A stretch of DNA of 64,000 nt from DASXUX01 sp036504595 (GTDB lineage Bacteria; Planctomycetota; SZUA-567; H5-PLA8): assembly GCA_036504595.1 (NCBI GenBank), contig DASXUX010000081.1, forward strand, positions 1 through 64,000, in the 5' to 3' direction. The position numbers and the translations under genes are program-made. Below, piece after piece: positions 28,101 to 36,238 of this stretch. Each line of letters opens with the position of its first letter. Within the stretch, counting starts at the first letter, position 1. Under the pieces are notes generated by a model. The model was not told the DNA's origin. It did no database searches and saw only the letters and a program-made list of their open reading frames with translations.

Positions 28101-28603
28101 AGTTTCTCTCCGCCGTTGAGATCAAAACTGTATTTCTTGCCCGTGTGAATTTCGGGCAGCGTGTTGAATATTTCGTCCACATCTGTTCCGGGCATACGTT
28201 CGAGCGGAATGTAGCCATCTTTACCTTGATGCTTCAGCCAGCGCCCGGTTTGCGGCTGATAGAGCACGAATGCCAGCGTCTGGTGGTAACGTTCGGCTGG
28301 AATCGAGAGGGTGAGTGAACGTGTGCCGTCGTCACTTTCTGCAAAATCGGTCTGGAGCGCGCCGCGAAACTCCTTCGTTTCGGGCGGCCAGTTTTCTTGT
28401 GCAGGCTTGCGCCACGCGGGGCTTCCGCCGCGAATGAGCCCCCAGTTCAGAATGCAGTCGCTTTCGTCAGTGTACTGGAATTCGACGCTCCATTTTTCAT
28501 CCGCGAAACTTCGTCTGATCTTTAGCTGGATCGGATCAAAAGAAAGAACTTCTTCCCGGGTCATAGTGTTCTCTGTGTGCCGAACGACTGTCTCTGTTTG
28601 CAT
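25106..28603 (-). CDS. Alpha-glucan, water dikinase-like protein
   Basis: A 1165-residue protein related to plant starch phosphorylators, which move the beta-phosphate of ATP onto glucosyl residues through a phosphohistidine. The N-terminus has two similar ~130-residue beta modules (SFADEKWSVEFQYTDESDCI and its echo), resembling starch-binding domains. The block EEWHQKLHNNTTPDDVVIC is the GWD signature. A swivelling phosphohistidine domain carries TPDLVSHIAVRARN (active His). The C-terminal third is a PEP-synthase-type ATP-grasp domain (LIFRSDSNGEDLEDFAG, ending FFVVQTRPQ). ATG at 28603, with AGGG upstream, is preferred over a TTG 13 codons earlier. Neighbours (sugar isomerase, divergent GH130) suggest storage-glucan turnover. 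Confidence 0.87.
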   Translation of the reverse strand: MQTETVVRHTENTMTREEVLSFDPIQLKIRRSFADEKWSVEFQYTDESDCILNWGLIRGGSPAWRKPAQENWPPETKEFRGALQTDFAESDDGTRSLTLSIPAERYHQTLAFVLYQPQTGRWLKHQGKDGYIPLERMPGTDVDEIFNTLPEIHTGKKYSFDLNGGEKLRVSVVETPDAFRVCMLSDVAQPLVLHWGVAYVSKSEWRLPEPLPPDTTVFNEKAARTPFVERESLAWLELALHADADKKPRALSFVLFQPDIDGWIRNSGPEFFTIPLSKPSGPKWLKPPLDEIAEDILDAEVAATSWTLMHRLHLCYSLMAREEHLPAALPLLYTWMRYSATRQLDWQRNYNTKPRELSAAQDRLTLRIAEIWSRCSGARPWLRLLLDTVGRGGEGQRVRDEILHILHRNHIKEVHGTFLEEWHQKLHNNTTPDDVVICLAYLAFLRSNGNQDAFYSTLQHGGVTRQRLCSFERPIKTDPAFWADRNAALIRDFENYLQVLKSVHSGTDLDIAAGAARKWLDGGTCGALDRVLALRGSSGKPVELADAVISARQGIASRLGSTDTHVLRDLLFVDRALEEALRLAIERMEYHRLDMNAFHALTFLALRNAELSIPPPELQICLQHWTRGGGLLREGPAGARHLKSIADRLSRVLQACTDESYRTLQPLAEFLGSACGVEKWAQQIFSEEVIRGSSVFLLSMLLKHLDPLLRRAAGISGWQIISRHAASGRLQHALSLDSVQTQKFSEPTVLLADTVAGHEEIPINVRGIITLSTPDLVSHIAVRARNAGVLLVSCYEAAAYNNVRGLLDRWVQIKINADESIEATETQPATAVAAGATVPSKERVHLERHTCSKWAITEHEFSSATVGGKASRIRELRQRLPEWIHVPTSVALPFGSCERALELAPEALREQFRQLANLPEADLIERLPELRALQQQLPAPDALRMEFEAACGNAQLQAPPWEHAWERIKQVWASKWNQRATLSRLNRGVDHCDLLMSVLVQQVVEASYAFVLHTTHPTSGDASQIYGEVVLGLGETLVSNHPGRALSFACHKSDLKLEIISFPSKSAGLYGRGLIFRSDSNGEDLEDFAGAGLYDSVLLEEPEKRLLRYQDEPLLWNLEYRDRVLKTIARIGIEVERAYDRPQDIEGAVAGDQFFVVQTRPQVGL

Positions 28604-28720
28604 CCCTGGCTCTCTTTTGCCCGAGCGGCATGGGTGCTTCAAGTGATGATCCGCACGGGACTGCCCTTGAACGCCTCAAAAGGCGGGCCAGTGCGTGACA
28701 ATTGCGGAATGTATGGCACG

Positions 28721-28868
28721 TGTGGCACGGGCAGGCCGCGCCGCGGTCAGCGCGTGGGTATCACGGACAATTGGCCGTTCGCGGCGTGGATTGCCCGTGC
28801 GGCGGCTGCGGGGTTCACGGGCAATCCGCTGGAGCAAAAAGACGCTCCAGCGGCCTGCCCGTGCCACA
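28721..28868. repeat. Nested palindromic element (tgtggcacgggcaggccgc family)
   Basis: Perfect 19-bp inverted arms at 28721-28739 and 28850-28868 enclose inner inverted segments. The arms are identical to those at 58121-58241, and a short relative lies at 38685-38719. Confidence 0.85.
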
Positions 28869-28931
28869 CAGTCCGCAATCGTTTGACCCTTTCTCGTTGT
28901 CGCGTTATCGTCTCGTGAAATTGACGGACGG

Positions 28932-28978
28932 CCGGCACGGAGGCCGGCGCTACCACCGGCACGGAGGCCGGCGCTACC
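28932..28978. repeat. Tandem 23-bp GC-rich element
   Basis: Two identical 23-bp units starting ccggcacggaggccggcgc, one base apart, lie just before the GH130 ribosome binding site. The same element in reverse orientation is translated within other genes here. Confidence 0.85.
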
Positions 28979-28994
28979 TGCTCAGGAGAAAATC

Positions 28995-30002
28995 ATGGCC
29001 AAAGCTTCTGTCCGTAAAACGACCATTATCGGCGATGCGCTGCCGAATATTCCGTGGGAAGACAAGCCCGCGGGATACCCAGGCGTGTGCTGGCGCTATA
29101 GCAAGAATCCGGTGATTCCGCGAAATCTCAATCCGATGTCGAACAGCATTTTCAACAGTGCGGTGGTGCCGTTCAAAGGCGAGTTTGCCGGCGTGTTCCG
29201 CTGCGACGACACGCGGCGCTTCATGCAGATTCATTCCGGGCGCAGCAAGGACGGCATCAACTGGAAGATCAACCCCGAACGCATTCATTTTGTCGGCGAT
29301 GAGACAGATCCCGCTCTGCTGCATTGGGAGTACGGCTACGATCCGCGCGTGTGCTGGATTGAAGACCGCTACTACGTGACGTGGTGCAACGGCTACCACG
29401 GCCCGACGATCGGGATGGCCTGGACGAAGGACTTCGAGACCTACCACAAGATGGAGAACTCGCTGCTGCCCTTCAATCGCAACGGCGTGCTCTTCCCGCG
29501 GAAGATCGGCGGCAAATACGTGATGCTCAGCCGCCCCAGCGACAACGGCCACACGCCGTTCGGCGACATTTTCCTAAGCCATAGCCCGGACATGGTCCAC
29601 TGGGGCTGCCATCGCTTTGTGATGGGCACCAAGTTCGGCTGGCAGAGCACGAAGATCGGCGCGGGCCCGATTCCGATCGAGACGCGCGAAGGCTGGCTGA
29701 TGATCTACCACGGCGTGCTGACGAGCTGCAACGGATTCGTCTACAGCTACGGTGCGGCACTGCTGGACATCGATCAGCCCTGGAAAGTCATTTACCGGAC
29801 CGAGCCGTACATCATGTCGCCGCAGGCGCCGTACGAACTGGCCGGCGATGTGCCGAACGTGGCGTTCCCCTGTGCGGCGCTGGTGGATGCTCCGACAGGG
29901 CGGATTGCGATCTACTATGGCTGCGCCGACACGGTGACGGGTTTGGCGTTCTGCCAGGTGGACGAGTTGATCGACTTTGTGAAGACGCACTCGAAGGTTT
30001 GA
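28995..30002 (+). CDS. GH130-family glycosidase/phosphorylase
   Basis: A 335-residue five-bladed propeller enzyme of the glycoside hydrolase 130 type, whose known members phosphorolyse or hydrolyse beta-mannosides. Family features: YSKNPVI near residue 34, HSGRSKDGINW near 75, the acid-base Asp in YGYDPRV near residue 114, TKIGAGPIPI near 219 and GWLMIYHGV near 233. AGGAGA sits six bases before the ATG. No signal peptide, so cytoplasmic. Divergent from the glucan dikinase gene and upstream of the Memo-AMMECR1 gene. The exact linkage and whether it uses phosphate cannot be decided from sequence. Confidence 0.88.
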   Translation: MAKASVRKTTIIGDALPNIPWEDKPAGYPGVCWRYSKNPVIPRNLNPMSNSIFNSAVVPFKGEFAGVFRCDDTRRFMQIHSGRSKDGINWKINPERIHFVGDETDPALLHWEYGYDPRVCWIEDRYYVTWCNGYHGPTIGMAWTKDFETYHKMENSLLPFNRNGVLFPRKIGGKYVMLSRPSDNGHTPFGDIFLSHSPDMVHWGCHRFVMGTKFGWQSTKIGAGPIPIETREGWLMIYHGVLTSCNGFVYSYGAALLDIDQPWKVIYRTEPYIMSPQAPYELAGDVPNVAFPCAALVDAPTGRIAIYYGCADTVTGLAFCQVDELIDFVKTHSKV

Positions 30003-30005
30003 ACG

Positions 30006-30040
30006 GAAGTCTGGAGTCTGGAGTCGAGAGTCTGGAGTCT
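30006..30040. repeat. 7-bp-period tract after the GH130 stop codon
   Basis: Five heptamers of the form GTCTGGA start three bases after the stop. The same words recur at 37651-37686. Confidence 0.8.
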
Positions 30041-30083
30041 TTTGCTTCGACTTCGGACTCAGCACTCGAAAAAAAGGTGGATC

Positions 30084-33000
30084 GTGAGCGACGGCAGCCA
30101 AGCAACGATCTCCTGCGGGCGAAAGTGGAACGTCCGGCGCGTGGCCGCAAACCCAGCGGCGATGCTGGGGTTGCTCGTCTTGGTCACGGCGGTGCTCCTT
30201 TATGGGTGTATCAACAAGCCGCTGCACGGTATTGACGACGATACGCATCTGCACGACGCGCTCGGGAAGCCCTGGCAGGAGTGGTTCGTGCCGGGGAAGA
30301 CGAGCGGTTTTTTCCCGGTAACGATGCTGTCGTACCAAGTGGATTTGCTTCTATTCGGCGATGGCCGTGCTGCGGATATGGAACGCACGGTGATGACGTT
30401 GCCGGATGGACGACGCGTTCCCGCGTTAAGCACAGCGCCACCGCTCTTCCTTGAGCCGATTCCACCCGCGTGGGGAATGCGGCTGATGAGCGGGCTGTAC
30501 CATGTGTTGGCGGGGTTTGTGCTGTGGTTGTTTTTGCGGCGGTTGGGGACGGGAGATGTTCTGGCGGCCTTTGTCGCGCTGGTCTGGACGGGTCACCCGA
30601 TGGCGTGCGAAAGCGTCTGCTGGGTCGCCGAACGCAAGAACGTACTCGTGGCGCTCTTCGGTTTCAGCACGCTGCTGGCCTGGTCTGCGGGGCGACGTGA
30701 CTCGGCCGGAGACTCCAGACTCCCAGACTCCAGACTCCAGACTAGCTGTTGGTGGCGCTGGCCCCTGGTTGCTTTCTGCTACGCTCTGGCGCAGATGAGC
30801 AAGGCCAGTGCGCTGGGAATTCTGCCGGTGCTGGTGGCCCTGGAAGTTCTCGATCCGCAGAGGCGAGAGTTTCGCGTTAACGAGGCGCGCTGCTGGGGAA
30901 AGTCGGCGCTGGGCATGCTGGTGCCTGTGGCAATCGGCGTCGCCGGCACGTACGCCGCGATGTGTTCCTACAAACATTCGGTTGTGCAGCACCCGGGCGG
31001 CTCGGTTTGGACGGCGCTGCTGACGAACACCGAAGTTTTCTCGCGGTATATCAAGAACATCCTCGTGCCGATTGATCTGAGTTTCTTCTACGGCGTGCAG
31101 CCGGTGAGTTCGCTATCGGATATGCGGCCGTGGCTGTACGGGGCGCTGCTGATTGCGGTCTTCAGCGGCTGCATCTGGGCTGCGGGGCGCACGTACCGGT
31201 TGCTGGCGGTGCTGGGAGCGGTCTGGTTCTTTGCGGCATTGGGGCCGAATGCGAACCTGATCGCGACGCCGTTCTTGATGCAAGACCGCTTTGCTTATCT
31301 GGCGGCGCCGGGGTTCATCCTGCTCATTGCTTCGGCGGCATTGGGCTTGGCGGAGCGCATGCCCACACAGTCAAGTTGGCTGAGATGGCTCAGTTACGGC
31401 TGGCCAGCCATGATCGTGCTGCTCGCCGTTTGGCACGCGCCGACTTACGCCACTGTTGACAGCCTGGTGCTCACGGCGGTCGATCGTCAGCCGACGTCGG
31501 CGGTCGCTCGGATGTACGCGACGACGATTCTGCGCAATCGCTACTATCGTTACGCCAATACCGGCGATCAGCCGAATACCGAGCTCGCGCAAAAGGCAGG
31601 CAAGGCGCTGCTGGATTGCTACGAGGGAATAGAGGATTGCCCAGACGTTTGGCAACAGATCGACCGGTTCGCGTTGCGGGTGCGGCGCGCGGAGGCGCTG
31701 CTGTCGTTGGGACTGTTGAACGAGGCGCGCTCGGCGCTCGGCGACGTTCCACCGAAAGACCTGGAACAGTTGCCGCTGACCGATGCGCAGGGACGACCGA
31801 TGGTCTACGGCCCGGAAGCGCATAGCCGGGGCTATGTGCCGCGCACGCTGGCGATGGCGTATGGGATTCTCGCTGAACTGGACCTGCGGCGTTCGGGAGC
31901 GAGTGGTTTGAGTGACGCGGAGAAGCTTGCGGCGGCGCGCCAGGCGATCGATGAGGCGGAACTCTCCTTTAAGGCACATGAGCGCAGCCACGAAGCGACG
32001 GTGATCAAAGGGCGCGCGCTGCTCTGGCTGGCCGACCTGTACGCTCAGCAGGGGCACGCGCTGGATACCGAGAAGTTTTATGCCGAGGGACTCGCGGTGC
32101 TGAAAAGCGTGCCGGAAGGCGCATTAGGCTTTGCCTCCGCGCGGCAGATCATACAGCGCGTTTCGCAACCGGTGGTGAAGCGGCCGAGCGAAACAGTATC
32201 ACCGCCAAAGGGACCGGTGCGGGAGCCTGCCGTTGCCGGCGCGTTTTATCCTCGCGACAAGGAAGAACTGGCGAAGATGATTGAGGCTTTGCTGGCCAAA
32301 GCTCCAGCGCCGTCCGAGGGAAAGCTGCGCGCGCTGGTCTGTCCGCATGCCGGTTATGTGTACTCCGGGCAGACGGCAGCATTCGCGTACAAGCAGCTTA
32401 CGGGGCGCAGCTACAAAACGGTGATCATTCTCGGGCCCAGCCATCGGTCGGCTTTTGACGGCGCGTATCTGGCGCCAGTCAGTGCGTACAAGACGCCGCT
32501 GGGCGAAGTGCCGCTTGCGGGCGATCGGGACACGCTTGCGGCTAGGAAGCCGCTGGTGACAAAGCCGGAGTTCTTCACGGAAGCGCCGGCGCAGATCCGG
32601 GACGGCCGGAATGCGGATCGTCCGGACTCGTACGAGCACTCGCTGGAGGTGCAGGTTCCGTTTTTGCAGACGGTGCTGAAGGACTTTTCGATCTTGCCCG
32701 TTGTTTTTGGGCAAGTTGATCCGCTGGAGGTTGCGAGCGCGATTGAGGACCGGCTGGATGATTCGACGCTGCTGGTGGCCAGCTCCGATCTGAGCCATTT
32801 TCATCCATACGATGAGGCAAAGAAGCTGGACAAGGATTGCTTGAAGTCGATTTGCGAACTGGACCCGAAGGCGCTCGCGAGCCAGGAAGCGTGCGGCAAG
32901 GCGCCGGTGATGTCGCTGGTGCAGATCGCTAAACGAAAAGGATGGAAGCCGAAGCTGCTCGATTATCGGAACAGCGGCGATGTGACGGGCGAGAAGAGCA

Positions 33001-33644
33001 GCGTCGTGGGATACGCGGCGATTGCGTTTTATGATCGTGGCCCCGACACTCCTGTCGGGGACCGCGACAAGAGTGTGGCGGCGACCTTCACGGCCGACGA
33101 GCGCGTGTTCATGCTGAAGCTGGCGCGGAAGGCATTGACAGACGTGGTGAACAGGAAGCCGCTGCCAGTTCCGGCAGAAAAGGATGTTCCGGAAAAGCTG
33201 CGCGAGAAAAAAGGCTGCTTTGTAACGCTGACGACCAACGGACAATTGCGCGGGTGCATCGGGCACATTCTTCCATATGAGGAGCTGTATAAGGCTCTAT
33301 GCGATAACGCGGAGAGCGCGGCACTGAAGGACACGCGCTTTGACCCGGTCGAAACCAAGGAGCTGGACGGGATCAAGGTGGAAGTGAGCGTGCTGACGGC
33401 GCCGCAGCCGCTGGAGTTTTCGTCGCCCGAGGACTTGCTGAAGAAGCTGCGGCCGAACGTCGATGGCGTGGTGCTGCGGCTGGGGACGCGCTCGGCGACG
33501 TTCCTGCCGCAGGTGTGGGAACAGATCGAGGGCAAAGAAGATTTCCTCAATCACCTGTCGGCGAAAGCGGGGATGCCGCAAGCGGCGTGGAAGCAGGCGG
33601 GCACGCAGGTGTTTACCTATCAGGTTGAGGCGTTTAAGGAGTAA
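30084..33644 (+). CDS. TMTC-like GT-C membrane protein fused to TPR, Memo and AMMECR1 domains
   Basis: An 1186-residue fusion. GTG at 30084 with AAGGTGG upstream. Residues about 30-470 are a multi-helix GT-C-like region with the first-loop acidic motif GIDDDTHLHDA and the TMTC-type blocks GHPMACESVCWVAERKNVL and AQMSKASALGILP. About 475-695 are TPR-like helices. About 711-1000 form a Memo domain (PHAGYVYSG, GPSHR, EHSLEVQVPFLQ, SSDLSHF). About 1005-1186 form an AMMECR1 domain (LRGCIG). Memo and AMMECR1 normally accompany a radical SAM enzyme, which lies 2.6 kb downstream. Two repeat elements interrupt the frame, at 30712-30748 in a membrane loop and at 33038-33080 at the Memo/AMMECR1 joint. 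The joining to a mannosyltransferase-like membrane part is unusual. Confidence 0.85.
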   Translation: MSDGSQATISCGRKWNVRRVAANPAAMLGLLVLVTAVLLYGCINKPLHGIDDDTHLHDALGKPWQEWFVPGKTSGFFPVTMLSYQVDLLLFGDGRAADMERTVMTLPDGRRVPALSTAPPLFLEPIPPAWGMRLMSGLYHVLAGFVLWLFLRRLGTGDVLAAFVALVWTGHPMACESVCWVAERKNVLVALFGFSTLLAWSAGRRDSAGDSRLPDSRLQTSCWWRWPLVAFCYALAQMSKASALGILPVLVALEVLDPQRREFRVNEARCWGKSALGMLVPVAIGVAGTYAAMCSYKHSVVQHPGGSVWTALLTNTEVFSRYIKNILVPIDLSFFYGVQPVSSLSDMRPWLYGALLIAVFSGCIWAAGRTYRLLAVLGAVWFFAALGPNANLIATPFLMQDRFAYLAAPGFILLIASAALGLAERMPTQSSWLRWLSYGWPAMIVLLAVWHAPTYATVDSLVLTAVDRQPTSAVARMYATTILRNRYYRYANTGDQPNTELAQKAGKALLDCYEGIEDCPDVWQQIDRFALRVRRAEALLSLGLLNEARSALGDVPPKDLEQLPLTDAQGRPMVYGPEAHSRGYVPRTLAMAYGILAELDLRRSGASGLSDAEKLAAARQAIDEAELSFKAHERSHEATVIKGRALLWLADLYAQQGHALDTEKFYAEGLAVLKSVPEGALGFASARQIIQRVSQPVVKRPSETVSPPKGPVREPAVAGAFYPRDKEELAKMIEALLAKAPAPSEGKLRALVCPHAGYVYSGQTAAFAYKQLTGRSYKTVIILGPSHRSAFDGAYLAPVSAYKTPLGEVPLAGDRDTLAARKPLVTKPEFFTEAPAQIRDGRNADRPDSYEHSLEVQVPFLQTVLKDFSILPVVFGQVDPLEVASAIEDRLDDSTLLVASSDLSHFHPYDEAKKLDKDCLKSICELDPKALASQEACGKAPVMSLVQIAKRKGWKPKLLDYRNSGDVTGEKSSVVGYAAIAFYDRGPDTPVGDRDKSVAATFTADERVFMLKLARKALTDVVNRKPLPVPAEKDVPEKLREKKGCFVTLTTNGQLRGCIGHILPYEELYKALCDNAESAALKDTRFDPVETKELDGIKVEVSVLTAPQPLEFSSPEDLLKKLRPNVDGVVLRLGTRSATFLPQVWEQIEGKEDFLNHLSAKAGMPQAAWKQAGTQVFTYQVEAFKE
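30712..30748. repeat. 7-bp-period tract inside a coding region
   Basis: Five ACTCCAG-type heptamers, with one extra base, are translated as DSRLPDSRLQT in a loop between membrane helices. Confidence 0.75.
33038..33080. repeat. Palindromic element at the Memo/AMMECR1 joint
   Basis: The inverted arms GGCCCCGACA and TGTCGGGG are followed by CGCGACAAGAGTG. It is related to the second half of the element at 6898-6916 and is translated as RGPDTPVGDRDKSV. Confidence 0.75.
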
Positions 33645-33649
33645 GGCGG

Positions 33650-33677
33650 GTGACGAGTGACGCGTGACGAGTGATGC
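33650..33677. repeat. 7-bp-period tract after the Memo-AMMECR1 stop codon
   Basis: Four exact or near-exact GTGACGA heptamers start five bases after the stop and run into the start of the next gene. Confidence 0.8.
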
Positions 33678-35889
33678 GGCTGAAACTCGACAGTCGAATC
33701 TCCAAGGCCGAGGGCTGCAGTCTGCTGTCTTCGCACTAGGTTTCTCGGCGATGCTGACGCAACTGGTGCTGCTGCGGGAGGCGCTCGGCACACTCTCCGG
33801 AAACGAAATCGTTCTTGGAATTCTTCTGGGCACGTGGCTGCTAGCCATGGGGCTGGGGACGTTTTGCGGGCGGAGCGCGGCGCGGTTGCGGCGGCCGCTT
33901 CACGTGCTGGCGGCGGCGCTCCTTATTGTTGCGCTGCTGCCACCGGTTTCTGTGCTGCTGCTGCATGTGCTGAGGGGCGGGCTTTTCTTGCGCGGAGCGG
34001 AACTGGGGCCGGGCGAGACGGCGCTGATTTGCGCAGTGGTCGTGCTGCCGTATTGCTTACTAAATGGGTATCTGCTCATGTTGGCGGCAAGTGCTCCGCC
34101 GCTCCCTTACGGTCGCGGTTCTGATGGGCGGGGGACTTCACTGAGTGCAGAGGGAACGCTCGGCGTCACGCGTGTTTACTTTCTTGATGGGCTGGGCGCG
34201 ATTGCTGGTGGGGTGTTGTTTCACTTTTTGCTGGTGCGGTGCGTTTCACCGTTTGCGGCACTAACGGTTCCGGCGGGAATCTGTGCGGCTGTTGCGGCGG
34301 GAATGGCGTGGCGGCTGGGGAATCGGGTTGCGAGCGGCACGGCGGTGGTCATTGGCGCGGCGGCGTGCGTTGCGCTCACGCGTGCCGATCTGGATGGCGT
34401 GCTTCTGCGATGGGAGCATCCGGGTGCGGAAATTGTCTTTAGCGGGCAGTCGCCGTATGGAAAGCTGCTGGTGACGCGATCCGCGGGGCAGCTTGATTTC
34501 TTCAGCAACGGCGTGCCGTTGTTTTCGACGCAGAATGTTGAGCAGGTCGAAGAGAAAGTGCATTTCGCGATGGCGCAGCGGCCGAGCGCTAAGCACGTTC
34601 TGCTGCTCTCCGGCGGCGCCTCGGGCACGGCGAAGGAAATCCTGAAGTACGGCGTGGAGCGCGTGAATTACGTCGAGCAGGACGAGTTGATTGTGCAGGC
34701 CGCTCGTGCATACGCGCCGGAGAATCTGGACGATCCGCGCATTCAGGTGATCTGCGTCGATGCGCGCGTCTTCGTGCAGCAGACCGGCCGGCTCCATGAC
34801 GTCGTGATTGTCGATCTGCCGCAGCCAAGCACGGCGCAGCTCAACCGCTTTTACACGCGGGAGTTTTTCGAGGAACTGAAGCGAGTGCTGGCGCCGGATG
34901 GTGTGATCTCGCTGAGCGTCGGGACGTACGACGACTATTTGAGTCCGAAACTCGCGCAGTTGATCGCGACCACAAACGCAACGCTTCGGGCAGTCCTCGC
35001 GAATGTGCTTATTGTCCCTGCGGGGCGCGTGTTCTTTCTCGCTTCGAATGGTGAGTTGACGACGGACATTGCCGATCGTCTTGAAGCGAATCGCATCGCG
35101 GTGCAGTGGATGAAACGGTCGTATCTGCGTTCAGTGCTTACACCCGACCGCATGGGTGACATGCAGCGTGCGGCGGGCACGACGGCCGGCGTCATTGAGC
35201 GGAGCGTCAACACGGATTTAGCGCCGGTGCTTTACTACCAGCAGCTTCAGTATTGGAGCAGCAAGTACAAAGTGCGCTACGGAATTCTGGCCGGTGCGCT
35301 CGCGGCGCTGCTGGGGATTTATCTCTGGCGCATTAAGGCGGTGCCGCTGGTGATCTTCAGCGCGGGTTTTTCGGCGGCGGGGTTGGAGTTCATTCTGCTG
35401 CTTGGCTTTCAGATCGTGTTCGGTTCCGTATACCACCAACTTGCGCTGCTGATCACGGCCTTTATGGCTGGGCTGGCGCTGGGATCGGGTGCGGCGCAGA
35501 GATGGTTGAGCGGCGCGAGAACAGCTCACGTTATCAAACTGGGGCTGCTGATTGCGGCATTTTCGGCACTGCTGCCGCTGATGCTGATGGGGCTGGCGCG
35601 CGCGAGCGGAGCGTCGATTCTCACGGAGTTTGCATTTGCGGGATTGGCGCTCGGGTTGGCGTTCATGGTGAGTCTGCAATTCGGCGCGGCAGGGCAGTTG
35701 GAAGGAGCGGACGGCGCGCGGTTGTTTTCGGCGGACTACCTTGGCGCGGCGCTGGGTGCAGTTCTTGTGAGCACAATTCTGGTGCCGTGGCTGGGCGTTA
35801 CGAACGTTTGTGTTTTTACGGCGGTGATGAACGTAGTTGCGGTGGGCGTGCTGCGAATTCAGAATTCAGAGTTCAGAATTCAGAAGTAA
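33664..35889 (+). CDS. Membrane-anchored spermidine synthase-like protein
   Basis: A 741-residue protein with about seven N-terminal and six C-terminal membrane helices around a central methyltransferase-fold domain (residues about 270-500). That domain resembles spermidine synthases: LLLSGGASGTAKEILKYG for the nucleotide-type loop, YVEQD, and DVVIVDLPQPSTAQLNRFYT for the gate region. The known enzymes move aminopropyl groups; the membrane-fused kind is uncharacterised, and the usual GGGDG loop is altered to GGASG. The true start is unclear because the GTG lies in a repeat tract. The last eleven residues (RIQNSEFRIQK) are encoded by another tract, and PLPYGRGSDGRG near residue 147 comes from a dispersed element. 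Sits inside the AmmeMemoRadiSam locus. Confidence 0.78.
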   Translation: MTSDAAETRQSNLQGRGLQSAVFALGFSAMLTQLVLLREALGTLSGNEIVLGILLGTWLLAMGLGTFCGRSAARLRRPLHVLAAALLIVALLPPVSVLLLHVLRGGLFLRGAELGPGETALICAVVVLPYCLLNGYLLMLAASAPPLPYGRGSDGRGTSLSAEGTLGVTRVYFLDGLGAIAGGVLFHFLLVRCVSPFAALTVPAGICAAVAAGMAWRLGNRVASGTAVVIGAAACVALTRADLDGVLLRWEHPGAEIVFSGQSPYGKLLVTRSAGQLDFFSNGVPLFSTQNVEQVEEKVHFAMAQRPSAKHVLLLSGGASGTAKEILKYGVERVNYVEQDELIVQAARAYAPENLDDPRIQVICVDARVFVQQTGRLHDVVIVDLPQPSTAQLNRFYTREFFEELKRVLAPDGVISLSVGTYDDYLSPKLAQLIATTNATLRAVLANVLIVPAGRVFFLASNGELTTDIADRLEANRIAVQWMKRSYLRSVLTPDRMGDMQRAAGTTAGVIERSVNTDLAPVLYYQQLQYWSSKYKVRYGILAGALAALLGIYLWRIKAVPLVIFSAGFSAAGLEFILLLGFQIVFGSVYHQLALLITAFMAGLALGSGAAQRWLSGARTAHVIKLGLLIAAFSALLPLMLMGLARASGASILTEFAFAGLALGLAFMVSLQFGAAGQLEGADGARLFSADYLGAALGAVLVSTILVPWLGVTNVCVFTAVMNVVAVGVLRIQNSEFRIQK
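35856..35886. repeat. 7-bp-period tract forming the end of a coding region
   Basis: Four AATTCAG-type heptamers encode the C-terminal residues of the spermidine-synthase-like protein and end at its stop codon. Confidence 0.85.
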
Positions 35890-35914
35890 AGCTCGCGACG
35901 ATGGAGAGATGGAA

Positions 35915-36238
35915 ATGGCGGAGCCCAACGTAGAGGATGCCAGTTTGCCGGCGGTCGGGCCGCGAACGTGCGGCGGGCGCAGCACGGATTACTTTCTGCT
36001 GAAGACGGCGCGGGTGAGCGGGTGGCTGTTGTTTGGGCTCGTGGGCGCTTACTTGTTTACGGGCTATGCGGTTTGCGGGAAGTTCGGGGTGAGTGATATA
36101 CTTTCCAAAGATGGCGCGGTATGGTTTCACAGAGGCTTCGATCTGCCGCTGCTCATCGCGTTCCTGACCCATTCGGCCACGAGTGTTTACTTTGCTTTGA
36201 AGAGGTGGGGATGGCTGAAGCGGACGAAAAACCAGTAG
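35915..36238 (+). CDS. Small membrane protein with two helix-borne histidines
   Basis: A 107-residue protein. The ATG at 35915 has GGAGAG six bases upstream. Two membrane helices are clear: SGWLLFGLVGAYLFTGYAVC and DLPLLIAFLTHSATSVYFAL. His72 (AVWFHRGFD) and His86 (FLTHSAT) lie at helix positions often used to hold haem b in small cytochrome subunits, such as DUF4405-like or succinate dehydrogenase anchor proteins. The 3' end overlaps the radical SAM gene by 28 bases, so the two are probably coupled. A haem-bearing electron carrier is only an inference. Confidence 0.65.
   Translation: MAEPNVEDASLPAVGPRTCGGRSTDYFLLKTARVSGWLLFGLVGAYLFTGYAVCGKFGVSDILSKDGAVWFHRGFDLPLLIAFLTHSATSVYFALKRWGWLKRTKNQ

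Larger units (their letters stand above)
28604..28994. other. Divergent intergenic region with two repeat elements
   Basis: No gene is visible between the dikinase and GH130 genes. The region must hold promoters for both, but I see no clear -35/-10 pair. It contains a nested palindrome (28721-28868) and a tandem 23-bp GC-rich repeat (28932-28978). Confidence 0.6.
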
